Of a stretch of DNA of 64,000 nucleotides, positions 38,500 to 47,680 are shown piece after piece (position 1 is the stretch's first letter; the number at the start of each line of letters is the position of its first letter). Below the pieces are notes generated by a model that did no database searches, was not told the DNA's origin, and was given only the letters and a program-made list of their open reading frames with translations. Made by a program: the position numbers and the translations under genes. The DNA is from Gallaecimonas xiamenensis 3-C-1 (lineage in GTDB: Bacteria > Pseudomonadota > Gammaproteobacteria > Enterobacterales > Gallaecimonadaceae). Location of the stretch: assembly GCF_000299915.1 (NCBI RefSeq), contig NZ_AMRI01000021.1, positions 19,485 through 83,484 on the forward strand. Direction: 5' to 3'.

Positions 38500-40776
38500 A
38501 TGGACGAAATCGCAGCTAGCCTCGACGGTATCGAACAGATGCCCCTGCGCCGTTTCACCGAATCGGCGTACCTGAACTACTCCATGTACGTTATCCAGGA
38601 CCGCGCCCTGCCGCACCTGGGTGACGGCCTCAAGCCAGTGCAGCGGCGCATCGTCTACGCCATGAGCGAGCTGGGCCTGAGCGCGACGGCCAAGTATAAG
38701 AAGTCGGCCCGTACCGTCGGTGACGTGCTGGGTAAATACCACCCCCACGGCGACAGCGCCTGCTACGAAGCCATGGTGCTGATGGCCCAGCCCTTCTCCT
38801 ACCGCTACCCGCTGGTAGACGGCCAGGGCAACTGGGGCGCGCCGGACGACCCCAAATCCTTCGCCGCCATGCGTTACACCGAGTCGCGGCTGGCCAAGTT
38901 CTCCGAGGTGCTGCTGTCTGAACTTGGGCAGGGCACGGTGGACTGGGTACCCAACTTCGACGGCACCCTGGACGAACCGGCAGTGCTGCCGGCCCGTCTG
39001 CCCCATGTGCTGATCAACGGCACCACCGGCATCGCCGTGGGTATGGCCACCGACATTCCCCCCCATAACGTGCGGGAGCTGACCGCCGCCTGTGTGCACC
39101 TGCTGGCGCACCCCCAGGCAACGGTGCCGGACCTGATGCAGTACGTGCCCGGTCCCGACTACCCCACCGAGGCCGAAATCATCACCCCGGCCAGCGATCT
39201 ACTGAAGATCTACGAAACCGGCCGTGGCAGCGTCAAGATGCGCGCCAAGTACGAGGTGGCCGACGGTGAAGTGGTGATCTCCGCCCTGCCGCACCAGGCC
39301 AGCTCCGGTAAGATCCTCGAGCAAATCGCCGCCCAGATGCAGGCCAAGAAGCTGCCTATGGTCTCGGACCTTCGCGACGAGTCCGACCATGAAAACCCGG
39401 TGCGGCTGGTGATAGTGCCCAAGTCCAACCGGGTGGACATCGACGCCTTGATGGCGCACCTCTTTGCCACTACCGATTTGGAAAAGAGTTTTCGGGTCAA
39501 CCTCAACGTCATCGGCCTGGACGGCCGGCCCCAGGTCAAACCCCTGAACCTGATGCTGAGCGAGTGGCTGCAATACCGCACCAATGTGGTGACCCGCCGC
39601 CTGCAATATCGCCTGGACAAAGTGGAAGCCCGCCTGCACGTGCTGGCCGGTTTGTTGATTGCTTTCCTCAATATCGACGAAGTCATCCACATTATCCGCA
39701 CCGAAGACGAGCCCAAGCCGGCGCTGATGGCCCGCTTTGGCCTCTCGGAAAAACAGGCCGAAGCCATCCTTGAGCTGAAACTGCGCCACCTGGCCAAGCT
39801 CGAAGAGATGAAAATTCGTGGCGAGCAGGACGAACTGGCCAAAGAGCGGGACGAGCTCAACCGCCTGCTGGGCTCCGACAAGGCCCTCAAGGCCTTGATC
39901 AAAAAGGAACTGGAAGCCGACGCCAAGACCTATGGCGACGAGCGCCGCTCCCCCCTGGTGGTGCGGGCCGAAGCCAAGGCCTTGACCGAAAAGGAACTGA
40001 TGCCCACCGAAGCGGTAACAGTGGTGCTGTCCACCAATGGCTGGGCCCGTACCGCCAAGGGCCACGATATCGAGCCGGAGAACCTGAGTTACAAATCCGG
40101 CGACGGCTTCAAGGCGGCAGCGCGCGGCAAGAGCAACCAGCCGGTGGTCTTTATGGACAGCTCCGGGCGCAGCTTTGCCTGCGACGCCTTCGCCCTGCCG
40201 TCGGCCCGTTCCCAGGGCGAACCCCTTACCACCCGTTTTAACCTGGTGGCCGGGGAAACCTTCGACCAGGTGCTGCTGGGCGAAGAGCAGGATCTGTACC
40301 TGCTGGCCTCCGACGCCGGTTACGGCTTTATCTGCAAGTTCAGCGACATGGTCAGCCGCCAGAAGAACGGTAAGACTCTGGTGACCCTGCCCACCGGTGC
40401 CAAGCTGCTGCCCCCCATCAAGGTGCCAGCCGGGGAGGGCAAGCAGGTGCTGGCCATCACCAACGAAGGGCGCATGTTGCTGTTCCCCCTGGCTGACCTG
40501 CCGGCCCTGGCCAAGGGCAAGGGCAACAAGATCATCTCCATTCCCAGCGCCCGCGCTGCCAGCCGTGAAGAAGTGCTGCGCCAACTGGTGATACTGCAAC
40601 CCGGCGACAGCCTGGTGGCCTATGCCGGCAAGCGCAAGCTGACCCTGAAACCGGCCGACCTGGAGCATTACATCGGAGAGCGGGGCCGCCGTGGCGCCAA
40701 GCTGCCCCGTGGCCTGCAACGGGTGGATTCGGTGGAAGTGGAAAGCGGGGCTGCCAGCAGCAGCGAAGAAGAATAA
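38500..40776 (+). CDS. parC: DNA topoisomerase IV subunit A ParC
   Basis: DNA-cleaving subunit of topoisomerase IV. The 758-residue protein has the winged-helix and tower domains with the active-site Tyr in the A-M-R-Y-T-E motif near residue 125, and a C-terminal beta-pinwheel with degenerate GyrA-box-like repeats. The quinolone-determining region reads H-P-H-G-D-S-A near residue 83, with the usual Ser. Ends at a strong terminator shared with convergent kdkA. Confidence 0.97.
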   Translation: MDEIAASLDGIEQMPLRRFTESAYLNYSMYVIQDRALPHLGDGLKPVQRRIVYAMSELGLSATAKYKKSARTVGDVLGKYHPHGDSACYEAMVLMAQPFSYRYPLVDGQGNWGAPDDPKSFAAMRYTESRLAKFSEVLLSELGQGTVDWVPNFDGTLDEPAVLPARLPHVLINGTTGIAVGMATDIPPHNVRELTAACVHLLAHPQATVPDLMQYVPGPDYPTEAEIITPASDLLKIYETGRGSVKMRAKYEVADGEVVISALPHQASSGKILEQIAAQMQAKKLPMVSDLRDESDHENPVRLVIVPKSNRVDIDALMAHLFATTDLEKSFRVNLNVIGLDGRPQVKPLNLMLSEWLQYRTNVVTRRLQYRLDKVEARLHVLAGLLIAFLNIDEVIHIIRTEDEPKPALMARFGLSEKQAEAILELKLRHLAKLEEMKIRGEQDELAKERDELNRLLGSDKALKALIKKELEADAKTYGDERRSPLVVRAEAKALTEKELMPTEAVTVVLSTNGWARTAKGHDIEPENLSYKSGDGFKAAARGKSNQPVVFMDSSGRSFACDAFALPSARSQGEPLTTRFNLVAGETFDQVLLGEEQDLYLLASDAGYGFICKFSDMVSRQKNGKTLVTLPTGAKLLPPIKVPAGEGKQVLAITNEGRMLLFPLADLPALAKGKGNKIISIPSARAASREEVLRQLVILQPGDSLVAYAGKRKLTLKPADLEHYIGERGRRGAKLPRGLQRVDSVEVESGAASSSEEE

Positions 40777-40779
40777 GAA

Positions 40780-40802
40780 AAGGCGCCGTCAGGCGCCTTT
40801 TT
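40780..40802. terminator. Terminator between parC and kdkA
   Basis: Stem GGCGCC / GGCGCC with loop GTCA, A4 before and T5 after. The kdkA stop codon lies in the loop. Confidence 0.88.
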
Positions 40803-41511
40803 CATAACCGGCCATCAACAGCGGCCAGTGTTGGTCCTGTTGCCAATGGAACTGGGGTAGTTTGGCCTTTTCCTTGTTAAAAGAGCGCAGCAGCCGGGCC
40901 AGGTTGTCTTCCTTCCAGACCCCGTCGGCCTTGAGGGTGCCCCGGTCAAAGTCGATGAGCCACAGCTTGCCGTCCTCGGCCATCAGGATGTTATGGCTGT
41001 TGAGGTCGGCATGGTAGACACCGGCGTCATGGAAGCGGCGCACCAGGGCGCCAATGGCCTGCCACTGGTGGTCGGTAAGGGGTTGCTGGCTGAGCCAGGC
41101 CACCAGATCCCTCGCTGCAGGCAGCCGCTCGATAAGGATATCCCCCCGGTAACGCAGCCCCAGCCGCTGCACGTGCACCGCCACCGGCCTTGGCACCGGC
41201 AGGCCTTGCTGATGGAGCTTGGCCAGCAGCCGGAACTCGGCCACCGGCCGGGTTTTTTCGATGCCGGTGTAGAGATAGCTGTCTTTAATCAGCTTGCCTA
41301 CCAGGCCGCCCCGGCGGTAGTGGCGCAGCACCCACTGGGCCTGGCCCTGACGCACGAAATAGGTGGTGCCACGGCCATGGCTGACGCCGGTGACGGCGTC
41401 CCTGTCCTGCCAGTAACGGGGGCTGAATTCGTCCGGCCCCACCTGGGGCAGGAGCCGTGGATTGTGCAACAGGAAATGGCGACGGCTCCAGAATTGATGC
41501 TGGTTGTCCAT
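40789..41511 (-). CDS. kdkA: 3-deoxy-D-manno-octulosonic acid kinase KdkA
   Basis: Phosphorylates Kdo of the LPS inner core. The 240-residue protein has the family start (F-W-x-x-x), G-R-G-T-T-Y-F, the conserved L-R-H-Y-R-R-G-G-L-V, and the kinase-like catalytic loop Y-H-A-D-L-N-S-H-N-I-L with the metal motif I-D-F-D-R-G. Start ATG at 41511 (MDNQHQFW); the frame continues 9 codons upstream without support. Divergent from the family 9 glycosyltransferase gene by 81 bp, so two LPS core genes share an intergenic region. Confidence 0.93.
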   Translation of the reverse strand: MDNQHQFWSRRHFLLHNPRLLPQVGPDEFSPRYWQDRDAVTGVSHGRGTTYFVRQGQAQWVLRHYRRGGLVGKLIKDSYLYTGIEKTRPVAEFRLLAKLHQQGLPVPRPVAVHVQRLGLRYRGDILIERLPAARDLVAWLSQQPLTDHQWQAIGALVRRFHDAGVYHADLNSHNILMAEDGKLWLIDFDRGTLKADGVWKEDNLARLLRSFNKEKAKLPQFHWQQDQHWPLLMAGYEKGA

Positions 41512-41537
41512 GCTGGCCTCGAATGCTGGGGCGGCCA

Positions 41538-41567
41538 TTGTACATCAGCAAGTTAGCCCTGCATAAT
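41538..41567 (+). promoter_or_regulatory. Predicted promoter of the family 9 glycosyltransferase gene
   Basis: TTGTAC (41538-41543) and CATAAT (41562-41567) separated by 18 bp; the -10 lies 25 bp before the start codon. Confidence 0.45.
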
Positions 41568-41592
41568 GACCGCCTCTTGCCTCGGAGCCACC

Positions 41593-42615
41593 ATGAAGTC
41601 CATCTGTATCCTGCGCCTGTCCGCCATTGGCGACGTCTGCCACGCCTTGGCTTTGGTCAATGTCATCAAGGGGCGCTGGCCTGATTGTGTCATCACCTGG
41701 GTGCTGGGTAAGGCGGAGGCGCAGCTGATGGCTGGCCTCGATGGGGTGGAGCTGGTGGTGTTTGACAAGAAAGCCGGGTATCAGGGCATGAAGGCGGTTT
41801 GGCAACAGCTCAAAGGCCGCCGCTTCGAGGCCTTGCTGCACATGCAGATAGCCCTGCGGGCCTCGGTGCTGAGCCTGGGCATCAAGGCAGAGCGGCGCAT
41901 CGGCTTTGACCGCAGCCGCGCCGGTGAGGGCCAATGGCTCTTTACCCGGGAAAGCATCGCCAAGCCCCAGGGCCTGCATGTGCTGGACAACTTCCTGGAA
42001 TTTGCCCGCCACCTGGGCATTGAAGACCCCAAACCCAACTGGTCCCTGCCGCTGCCCCAGGCTGCCAAGGACCAGGCTGCCGAGCTGCTGCCGGCTGGCC
42101 AGCCCAGCCTGGTGATCTGCCACAGCGCTTCCAAGGCGCAGCGTTCCTGGCTGGCTGATCGCTACGCCGAAGTGGCCGATTGGGCCGCCAAGGAAGGGAT
42201 CAGGGTGCTGCTGTGCGGTGGCCCCTCCCCAGCGGAGGTCGCCTTGGGCCAGGCCATAGAAGCGGCGGCAGACAAGCCCCTGGTCAACCTCACCGGCCAG
42301 ACCGACCTGAAAACCCTCTGGGCCCTGCTGGGACGGGCCGATGCGGTGTTGGCGCCGGACACCGGCCCTGCCCATATGGCGTCCAGCCAGTTCACCCCCA
42401 CTGTGGGGCTCTACGCCCATTCCAACCCGCGCCGCACCGGCCCCTATAACCATCTGCAGCTGGTGGTAAACCGCTATGACGCCAATATCCTGGCCCAGAC
42501 CGCCAAGCCCTGGCAGCAGCTGCCCTGGGGCAAAAGAGCCAAAGGTGACCATCTGATGGCCGGCATAGGGGTGGATGAAGTGATAGACAGACTCAAGCGT
42601 ATTTTGCTTGGGTAA
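41593..42615 (+). CDS. Glycosyltransferase family 9 protein (heptosyltransferase-like)
   Basis: A 340-residue GT-B fold enzyme of the ADP-heptose:LPS heptosyltransferase family. The N-terminus I-L-R-L-S-A-I-G-D-V-C-H and the C-terminal donor-site block D-A-V-L-A-P-D-T-G-P-A-H-M-A are diagnostic. It is closest in style to heptosyltransferase I (WaaC), but its exact acceptor cannot be told from the sequence. The frame opens at 41566; the ATG at 41593 has GGAG 5 bp upstream. Divergent from kdkA. Confidence 0.85.
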   Translation: MKSICILRLSAIGDVCHALALVNVIKGRWPDCVITWVLGKAEAQLMAGLDGVELVVFDKKAGYQGMKAVWQQLKGRRFEALLHMQIALRASVLSLGIKAERRIGFDRSRAGEGQWLFTRESIAKPQGLHVLDNFLEFARHLGIEDPKPNWSLPLPQAAKDQAAELLPAGQPSLVICHSASKAQRSWLADRYAEVADWAAKEGIRVLLCGGPSPAEVALGQAIEAAADKPLVNLTGQTDLKTLWALLGRADAVLAPDTGPAHMASSQFTPTVGLYAHSNPRRTGPYNHLQLVVNRYDANILAQTAKPWQQLPWGKRAKGDHLMAGIGVDEVIDRLKRILLG

Positions 42616-42658
42616 ACAGCTGTTCGCTCATCGGAGGTGCATTAGTCCGCTGAGCCGC

Positions 42659-42664
42659 TATAAT
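42659..42664 (+). promoter_or_regulatory. Predicted -10 box of plsC
   Basis: A perfect TATAAT 28 bp before the plsC start. No good -35 was found at 16-18 bp. Confidence 0.4.
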
Positions 42665-42692
42665 GCTGGCCGCTTCATTGCCAGGTAATGCC

Positions 42693-43391
42693 ATGCTTGC
42701 TCTTGTCCGTCTGTTGCTGCTCGCCCTGTTTTTCCTGCTGGTGTGCGTGCTGGGCTCCCTCTATTGCCTGCTAAGGCCTTTTAACCCCAACCACGTGTGC
42801 CGGTTCGCCCACCTGTTCGCGGCTTTCGCCCCGGTGCTTGGGATCCGTATCCGTATGGAAGGGCAGGAGCATGCCCAGAACGGTACCGCCGTCTTTATCG
42901 GTAACCACCAGAACAGCTGGGACCTCTTCACTGCCTCCAAGGCGGTAATGCCCCGCACCGTTACCATCGGCAAGAAGAGCCTTAAGTGGATCCCCTTTTT
43001 CGGGACCCTCTATTGGCTGACCGGCAATATCCTTATCGACCGCAAGAACTCGGCCAAGGCCAAGGGCACCATAGACGAAGCGGCCCGGCGTATCCGTGAA
43101 GAAAAGCTGTCGGTGTGGCTGTTCCCCGAAGGTACCCGCAGCTACGGCCGTGGTCTGTTGCCTTTTAAAACAGGGGCTTTCCATACCGCCATTGCCGCCG
43201 GTGTCCCCATAGTGCCCATAGTGGTGTCCAGCCTGGACAATATCCGCCTCAACCGCTGGAACAACGGCGAGGTGCGGGTCCGTTACCTGCCTGCCATCAG
43301 CACTCAGGGGCTGGAGAAGGGCCAGGCCCGCGCCCTATCCGAGCAGTGCCACCAGCAGATGAGCCAGGCCCTGGCCGAACTCAACGGCTAA
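42693..43391 (+). CDS. plsC: 1-acyl-sn-glycerol-3-phosphate acyltransferase PlsC
   Basis: Makes phosphatidic acid from lysophosphatidic acid at the inner membrane. The 232-residue protein has the H-x4-D motif (His72, Asp77 in N-H-Q-N-S-W-D), the acceptor motif F-P-E-G-T-R-S near residue 145, and the conserved G-K-K-S-L-K-W-I-P-F-F-G. The frame opens at 42663, but the ATG at 42693 gives the N-terminus matching E. coli PlsC. In E. coli plsC lies next to parC too; here two LPS genes are inserted between them. Confidence 0.95.
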   Translation: MLALVRLLLLALFFLLVCVLGSLYCLLRPFNPNHVCRFAHLFAAFAPVLGIRIRMEGQEHAQNGTAVFIGNHQNSWDLFTASKAVMPRTVTIGKKSLKWIPFFGTLYWLTGNILIDRKNSAKAKGTIDEAARRIREEKLSVWLFPEGTRSYGRGLLPFKTGAFHTAIAAGVPIVPIVVSSLDNIRLNRWNNGEVRVRYLPAISTQGLEKGQARALSEQCHQQMSQALAELNG

Positions 43392-43417
43392 GGCTTTATT
43401 TCTCTAGGACAACAGTA

Positions 43418-43443
43418 TAAGGTTGCGCAGCCGTGCAACCTTA
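43418..43443. promoter_or_regulatory. Hairpin in the leader between plsC and the SPFH gene
   Basis: TAAGGTTGC / GCAACCTTA is a perfect 9-bp inverted repeat around GCAGCCGT, 17 bp before the SPFH start codon. No T-run follows, so it may be an operator or an RNA element acting on translation. Confidence 0.4.
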
Positions 43444-43459
43444 AGGACGCCCTAATCTC

Positions 43460-44857
43460 ATGGAAGACAACAAGTTAGCCTCTTTTAAAGGCCTTATTAC
43501 CCCGCGCCGCGTGGTCACCGCCCTGGGCCTGCTGCTGGCCCTTGGCATTGCCAACAGCTCGGTGCTGATGACCGATGCCGGCTACACCTATGTGCATCAG
43601 AACAACCTCACCGGTGAGTTGGATGTGTTCACCGAGCCCGGCATCCACTTTCGCATGCCGTTCTTCTCCAAGATCACCCGTTATGACCAGGTCGTGACCG
43701 TGTCCTTCGGCAACAGCCAGGGGGAGGAGTTCTTCCAGCGCCTTGACCCCCTCCATGTGCGCTTTGCCGACACCTACACCGGCCAGGTACCGGCCACCTT
43801 CCGCTTCAAGTTGTCCCACAACCCTGACGCAGTAAAGAACATGCACCAGGAGTTCCGCTCCAACGACAACCTTATCGACACCCTGCTGGTGAAGAACGCC
43901 CGCAACGTCACGGTGATCACCTCCACCCAGTACACAGGTGAAGAGTTCTTCCAGGGGGGCCTGAACCAGTTCAAGGCACAACTGGCAGACCAGCTCAGCA
44001 ACGGTGTCTACACCACAGAGCGGCGCCAGGTGGAAGTGGAGCAGGTGGATCTGGCCCCGGTGGGCATGGACCAGGAAGACTCCAACAAGCTGCAACGCAC
44101 CAAGCAATTGGTGTGGAAGACGGTGCCCATCCTCGACAAGGACGGCAAGCCGGCCCGCCAGAACAACCCCCTTAGCACCTACGGTATCCAGGTAACCCAG
44201 GTCACCATCGGCGACCCTGTCCCCGAAGCCCAGCTGGATAAGCTGCTCACCGACAAGAAAAAGCTGGTGGCTGAGCGGATCCGCACCATCCAAGAGCAGG
44301 AAACGTCCAAGGCCCAGGCCAAGACCGAGCAGCTGCGCAAGGAGATCCAGCGCACCCGTGAAGTGCAGGACGCCCAGCGTACCAAGGAGCTGGCGGTCAT
44401 AGCCCAGCAAAAGGACGTGGAAGTGGCCCGCCAAATCGCCGAGCGGGAACTGGTGGAAGAGCGTAAGAAAAAGGACATCGCCACCCTGTCCAAGGCTAAG
44501 GAACTGGAGATCGCCAAGGCCAACCTGGCCATTCAGCAGGCCAACGCCGAGGCCGCCAAATTTGAAGCCCAGGCCATTCGCGCCAAGGGTAACGCCGAAG
44601 CCGAAGTGCTGGCGGCCAAGTACAAGGCCCTGGGTAGCTACAAGGACGTGTACCTGGCGGAAATGAACCGGGACGTGGCCCAGGTGCTCTACCAGAACCT
44701 GCCCAACTTCAAGGTGGATATGCCCCAGAACTACATCAACGGCACCGGCGCTGGCGGCTTGACCTCCAACCTGGACGTGATCACCGGCCTGTCGGCCCTG
44801 GGGCTGATGGAAAAGAGCAAGGATCTGGGTAAGCAGAGCGAAAAGGGCAGCAAATAA
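43460..44857 (+). CDS. SPFH/prohibitin domain membrane protein
   Basis: A 465-residue protein with one N-terminal membrane helix (about residues 17-37), an SPFH/Band 7 domain (about 40-270; P-G-I-H-F-R-M-P-F and the V-Q-V-T-x-V-T-I-G block), and a long charged coiled coil rich in Ala, Glu, Lys and Gln (about 275-395). SPFH proteins form large ring assemblies that organise membrane regions or control proteases. This one lacks an adjacent NfeD or HflC gene and is preceded by a hairpin (43418-43443). Confidence 0.85.
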   Translation: MEDNKLASFKGLITPRRVVTALGLLLALGIANSSVLMTDAGYTYVHQNNLTGELDVFTEPGIHFRMPFFSKITRYDQVVTVSFGNSQGEEFFQRLDPLHVRFADTYTGQVPATFRFKLSHNPDAVKNMHQEFRSNDNLIDTLLVKNARNVTVITSTQYTGEEFFQGGLNQFKAQLADQLSNGVYTTERRQVEVEQVDLAPVGMDQEDSNKLQRTKQLVWKTVPILDKDGKPARQNNPLSTYGIQVTQVTIGDPVPEAQLDKLLTDKKKLVAERIRTIQEQETSKAQAKTEQLRKEIQRTREVQDAQRTKELAVIAQQKDVEVARQIAERELVEERKKKDIATLSKAKELEIAKANLAIQQANAEAAKFEAQAIRAKGNAEAEVLAAKYKALGSYKDVYLAEMNRDVAQVLYQNLPNFKVDMPQNYINGTGAGGLTSNLDVITGLSALGLMEKSKDLGKQSEKGSK

Positions 44858-44904
44858 AGGCCGCAGATCTGCTAGGCTAACGCCATTCTGACTTGGAGGT
44901 AGTT

Positions 44905-45300
44905 ATGTCCCTTGCCGCCCGCCTGGAAGCCCAACGCCAGGACAACCAGGATATCCTCGATACCCTGGTCGAAGACGGTGCCGACCTTGGCGACGAGTTC
45001 GTCGTAGAGCACCATTTTGCCAGCCCCAGCTTCGACAAGCTGGAGAAGGTGGCCGTGGAAGTGTTCAAGCTGGGCTTTGACGTTACCGACGCCGAGGAGT
45101 TTCGCGAAGGCCGCGTTACCCTGTTCTGCTTTGACGCCGTCCGCGAAGGCCCCCTGGTCATCGAAGAGCTCAACGAGGACACCGACACCCTCGTCAAACT
45201 GGCCGACCGCTTCGGCGTCGAATACGACGGCTGGGGCACCTTCTTCGGTGAAGAAGAAGATGACGAGTTCGACGAAGAAGACGACGAAGAACAGCACTGA
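44905..45300 (+). CDS. rraB: Regulator of ribonuclease E activity B (RraB family)
   Basis: A 131-residue acidic protein. RraB binds and inhibits RNase E. The family sequence is visible: D-T-L-V-E-D-G, V-E-H-H-F, F-D-K-L-E-K-V-A-V-E-V-F-K-L-G-F-D-V-T-D-A-E-E, the L-F-C-F-D-A strand, Y-D-G-W-G-T, and a poly-acidic tail of about 18 residues (E-E-E-D-D-E-F). Start ATG at 44905 has GGAGG 5 bp upstream, whereas the ATG at 44893 lacks one. Confidence 0.93.
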   Translation: MSLAARLEAQRQDNQDILDTLVEDGADLGDEFVVEHHFASPSFDKLEKVAVEVFKLGFDVTDAEEFREGRVTLFCFDAVREGPLVIEELNEDTDTLVKLADRFGVEYDGWGTFFGEEEDDEFDEEDDEEQH

Positions 45301-45302
45301 TA

Positions 45303-45327
45303 AAAGCCGGCGCCAGCCGGTTTTTTT
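45303..45327 (+). terminator. Intrinsic terminator after rraB
   Basis: Stem CCGGC / GCCGG, loop GCCA, followed by T7. Confidence 0.82.
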
Positions 45328-45490
45328 ATGCCCCGCCATTGTGATCCCTCCTGCAATTTCTGGCTATTTGCTGAATTAGTGACCAGCAGTCATTGGTTAA
45401 GACGGTGAGGGCCTACTAGCTTGGAAGGTGCCGTAACCAAGGGGCCTGACAGCCAGGCCCCCAAGCACTCAACCAATGGACGGGAAAACA

Positions 45491-46345
45491 ATGAGAAGAC
45501 TTCTATTGCTTATCGCCCTTGCGGTGGCCGCCTTACCGGGCGCCTATGCCGCCGAGGGCCTGGCCTTTGTTCATGGCACCGGCAAGCAGACCGACGCCTA
45601 CAACGACTACTGGACCGGCGATTTCATCAACACGGTGCGCCAGGGGTTACCCAACCCGGCCAACTATGTGGTGATCAATTGCGACTTCGAGCAGTACATG
45701 TGGGACAGCGCCGCCGCCGGTTGCCTGGCCGGCCAGCTGACCAGCTTTATCAACGCCAAGCAGATCACCTCCCTGAAGGTGATCACCCACTCCAACGGCG
45801 GCAACGTCATGCGTTGGATCCTCTCCAACCCCACCTGGGACAGCCGCTACCCCGGCATTATCAGTAAAACCAGCCGGGTTATCGCCCTGGCCCCCAGCTC
45901 CGGTGGCACCCCCCTGGCGGACGCCGTGGTGGCGGGCAATGCCTTTGAAACCACCCTGGGTTGGTTGCTGGGCTACGCCAATGACGCCGTCGTCATGCAG
46001 CAGGTGTCCTGGATGGCCTCCTACAACGCCCAGTGGCTTTACGGCACCCCCGGCCGCCCGGCCTTGCCCAGCTACTTTGAAACCGTGGTGGGCTCGGACG
46101 TGGAATCGGCGGTTTGGGACAGTGACAGCTACTGCGGCGGCTACCAGAACCAGGTGGCCCTGGAGGTCACCCAAAACTGGCTGAACAGCTGCTCCGACGG
46201 CTTCCTCAATTGCAGCTCCCAATCCCTGGCCGGCAGCGTCTGGTTTACCGACACCAGCAAAACCAATGGCGGCGAGCCCCTGAGCCATCAGCAAAGCCGC
46301 CGCGACTGCTTCGGCCTGCCCACCTTGCTTAAAAACCGCATCTAG
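45491..46345 (+). CDS. Secreted alpha/beta-hydrolase, lipase-like
   Basis: A 284-residue exported protein. A signal peptide ends at A-Y-A near residue 20. The mature part starts with L-A-F-V-H-G-T-G, an oxyanion-loop-type strand, and has the nucleophile motif T-H-S-N-G-G-N with Ser101. The block L-A-P-S-S-G-G-T-P-L-A-D resembles the strand after the nucleophile in lipases of the PGAP1/triacylglycerol lipase group, and a C-terminal His lies in L-S-H-Q-Q-S. Several Cys pairs (64, 78 and a C-terminal cluster) suggest disulfides. An ATG at 45476 would extend it by five residues. It runs into the DUF4785-like gene after 8 bp, so the two are cotranscribed. Substrate unknown. Confidence 0.75.
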   Translation: MRRLLLLIALAVAALPGAYAAEGLAFVHGTGKQTDAYNDYWTGDFINTVRQGLPNPANYVVINCDFEQYMWDSAAAGCLAGQLTSFINAKQITSLKVITHSNGGNVMRWILSNPTWDSRYPGIISKTSRVIALAPSSGGTPLADAVVAGNAFETTLGWLLGYANDAVVMQQVSWMASYNAQWLYGTPGRPALPSYFETVVGSDVESAVWDSDSYCGGYQNQVALEVTQNWLNSCSDGFLNCSSQSLAGSVWFTDTSKTNGGEPLSHQQSRRDCFGLPTLLKNRI

Positions 46346-46353
46346 GAGCCAAG

Positions 46354-47433
46354 ATGAACCATTTCAACCTGATGGCCGCCCTGGTGTTGGTGGCCGCCAC
46401 CGCCCAGGCCGACCCTGTGGTCTACCAATATCCCAAGGCCCAGGCGCCCGAACAGGCCCTTGGCACCCTGGACAAGCAAAGCGACGAGTACTGGCAGGAA
46501 GTGACCGGTAAGGCGCTGCGCCAGGGGGTGCCCCTCTATATCAGTCAAGACAAGGCCCTGGTGCGGGTTGCCCCCAAGGCCCGTTTTGAAGGGGGCCAGG
46601 TGTTCAAGGCCAAGGGCCTGGACATCAACCAGCTGACCCTGGCGGACGCCAACGGCAAGGCCCTGGCCTTGGAGCGCCTTGCCGCCCAACAGGAAATGGC
46701 CAGTGCCGGCTTTGGCGACGGCAGTGTTGCCCTGCGGGTAGCCAAGGGCCAGGCCCGGCTCAGCAGCAGCCAGCCCCTCAATGACGACGACCGCTTCCTG
46801 GTCCACGTCAAGGAAAAGGGCTCGGCACACCTGCTGAGCGCCAGCAGCGACTTCACCCTGCCCCAGGGCACTAACCGTATCAAACTGGCCCTGAGCCTGG
46901 ATGGCCAGGCCCTGGCCCCCGGCCAGGTGCAGCTGACCCTCACCAGTCCCAGCGGCCAGGTGGTGCCGGTCCGTTACGACGGTCGCTACCTGCGGCCCCA
47001 GGCACCCCTGGAGGAGATTGGTGCCCGCCATGGCTATTACCGGTTGGAAGTCTTTACCCAAAGCCAGGTGGCAGGGCAAACCCTGGCCCGCTCCCTGGCT
47101 TTGCCGGTAATGCAGACCCAGGAAACCGCCAGCGTCGGCGCTGTGCGCCTGGAACGGCTGGATGCGCAAACCCTGGTGGCCCATATCCCCCTTAAGGCTC
47201 GCCTTGACGGCCGCTTTGCCGTCAAGTCCACCCTCATCGGCCAGTACCAGGGTAAGGCTCTGGCCATCGGCACCACCGAAGTGGCCCAGGACCTGGCCGG
47301 CGGCGCCGACTTCGCGCTGCCTTTCACCCTGCCTCCCGGTGTCGAAGACCTGCGCCTGGACAACCTGGTGGTAACCGACCAAACCCGCATGCTAAAGCTC
47401 TACCCCGACCTAAAACCCAGCCTGCGCAACTGA
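46354..47433 (+). CDS. DUF4785-like exported protein
   Basis: A 359-residue periplasmic or secreted protein with a short signal peptide (cleaved after A-Q-A near residue 19) and mainly beta structure, with immunoglobulin-like segments (V-Q-L-T-L-T-S-P-S-G-Q-V-V-P-V-R-Y-D). It resembles the DUF4785 proteins of Shewanella and Pseudoalteromonas; this is from memory and tentative. It follows the hydrolase gene by 8 bp and ends at a strong terminator. A decayed duplicate of its 3' half lies at 49098-49356, on the far side of the orphan Tli4-like gene. Confidence 0.65.
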   Translation: MNHFNLMAALVLVAATAQADPVVYQYPKAQAPEQALGTLDKQSDEYWQEVTGKALRQGVPLYISQDKALVRVAPKARFEGGQVFKAKGLDINQLTLADANGKALALERLAAQQEMASAGFGDGSVALRVAKGQARLSSSQPLNDDDRFLVHVKEKGSAHLLSASSDFTLPQGTNRIKLALSLDGQALAPGQVQLTLTSPSGQVVPVRYDGRYLRPQAPLEEIGARHGYYRLEVFTQSQVAGQTLARSLALPVMQTQETASVGAVRLERLDAQTLVAHIPLKARLDGRFAVKSTLIGQYQGKALAIGTTEVAQDLAGGADFALPFTLPPGVEDLRLDNLVVTDQTRMLKLYPDLKPSLRN

Positions 47434-47440
47434 CCCCTAA

Positions 47441-47462
47441 GCCCACTTCGGTGGGCTTTTTT
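47441..47462 (+). terminator. Intrinsic terminator after the hydrolase/DUF4785 pair
   Basis: Stem GCCCAC / GTGGGC with a TTCG tetraloop and T6. It marks the end of the core block; a degenerate copy (stem kept, T-run lost) is at about 49338-49356. Confidence 0.9.
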
Positions 47463-47680
47463 GTTTTCCCAAAGGGGTATTGAATCAATGCTATCTACCA
47501 GCGTCACTGGTATCGGCAATCGCCGTGATTTCGTGCGCCAATGGCGTTAGACGTCCAAACAGCCAGAGCCGTTGGTCTTGATTTAAAAGGTCGGCCTTGA
47601 GCCTCTACTTTCATAAATCAGTCCCCTCTCGTGCGCTATTGAGTAAAGGGAGCGGCCTTCGAGGCGGCAGTCAACATTGC

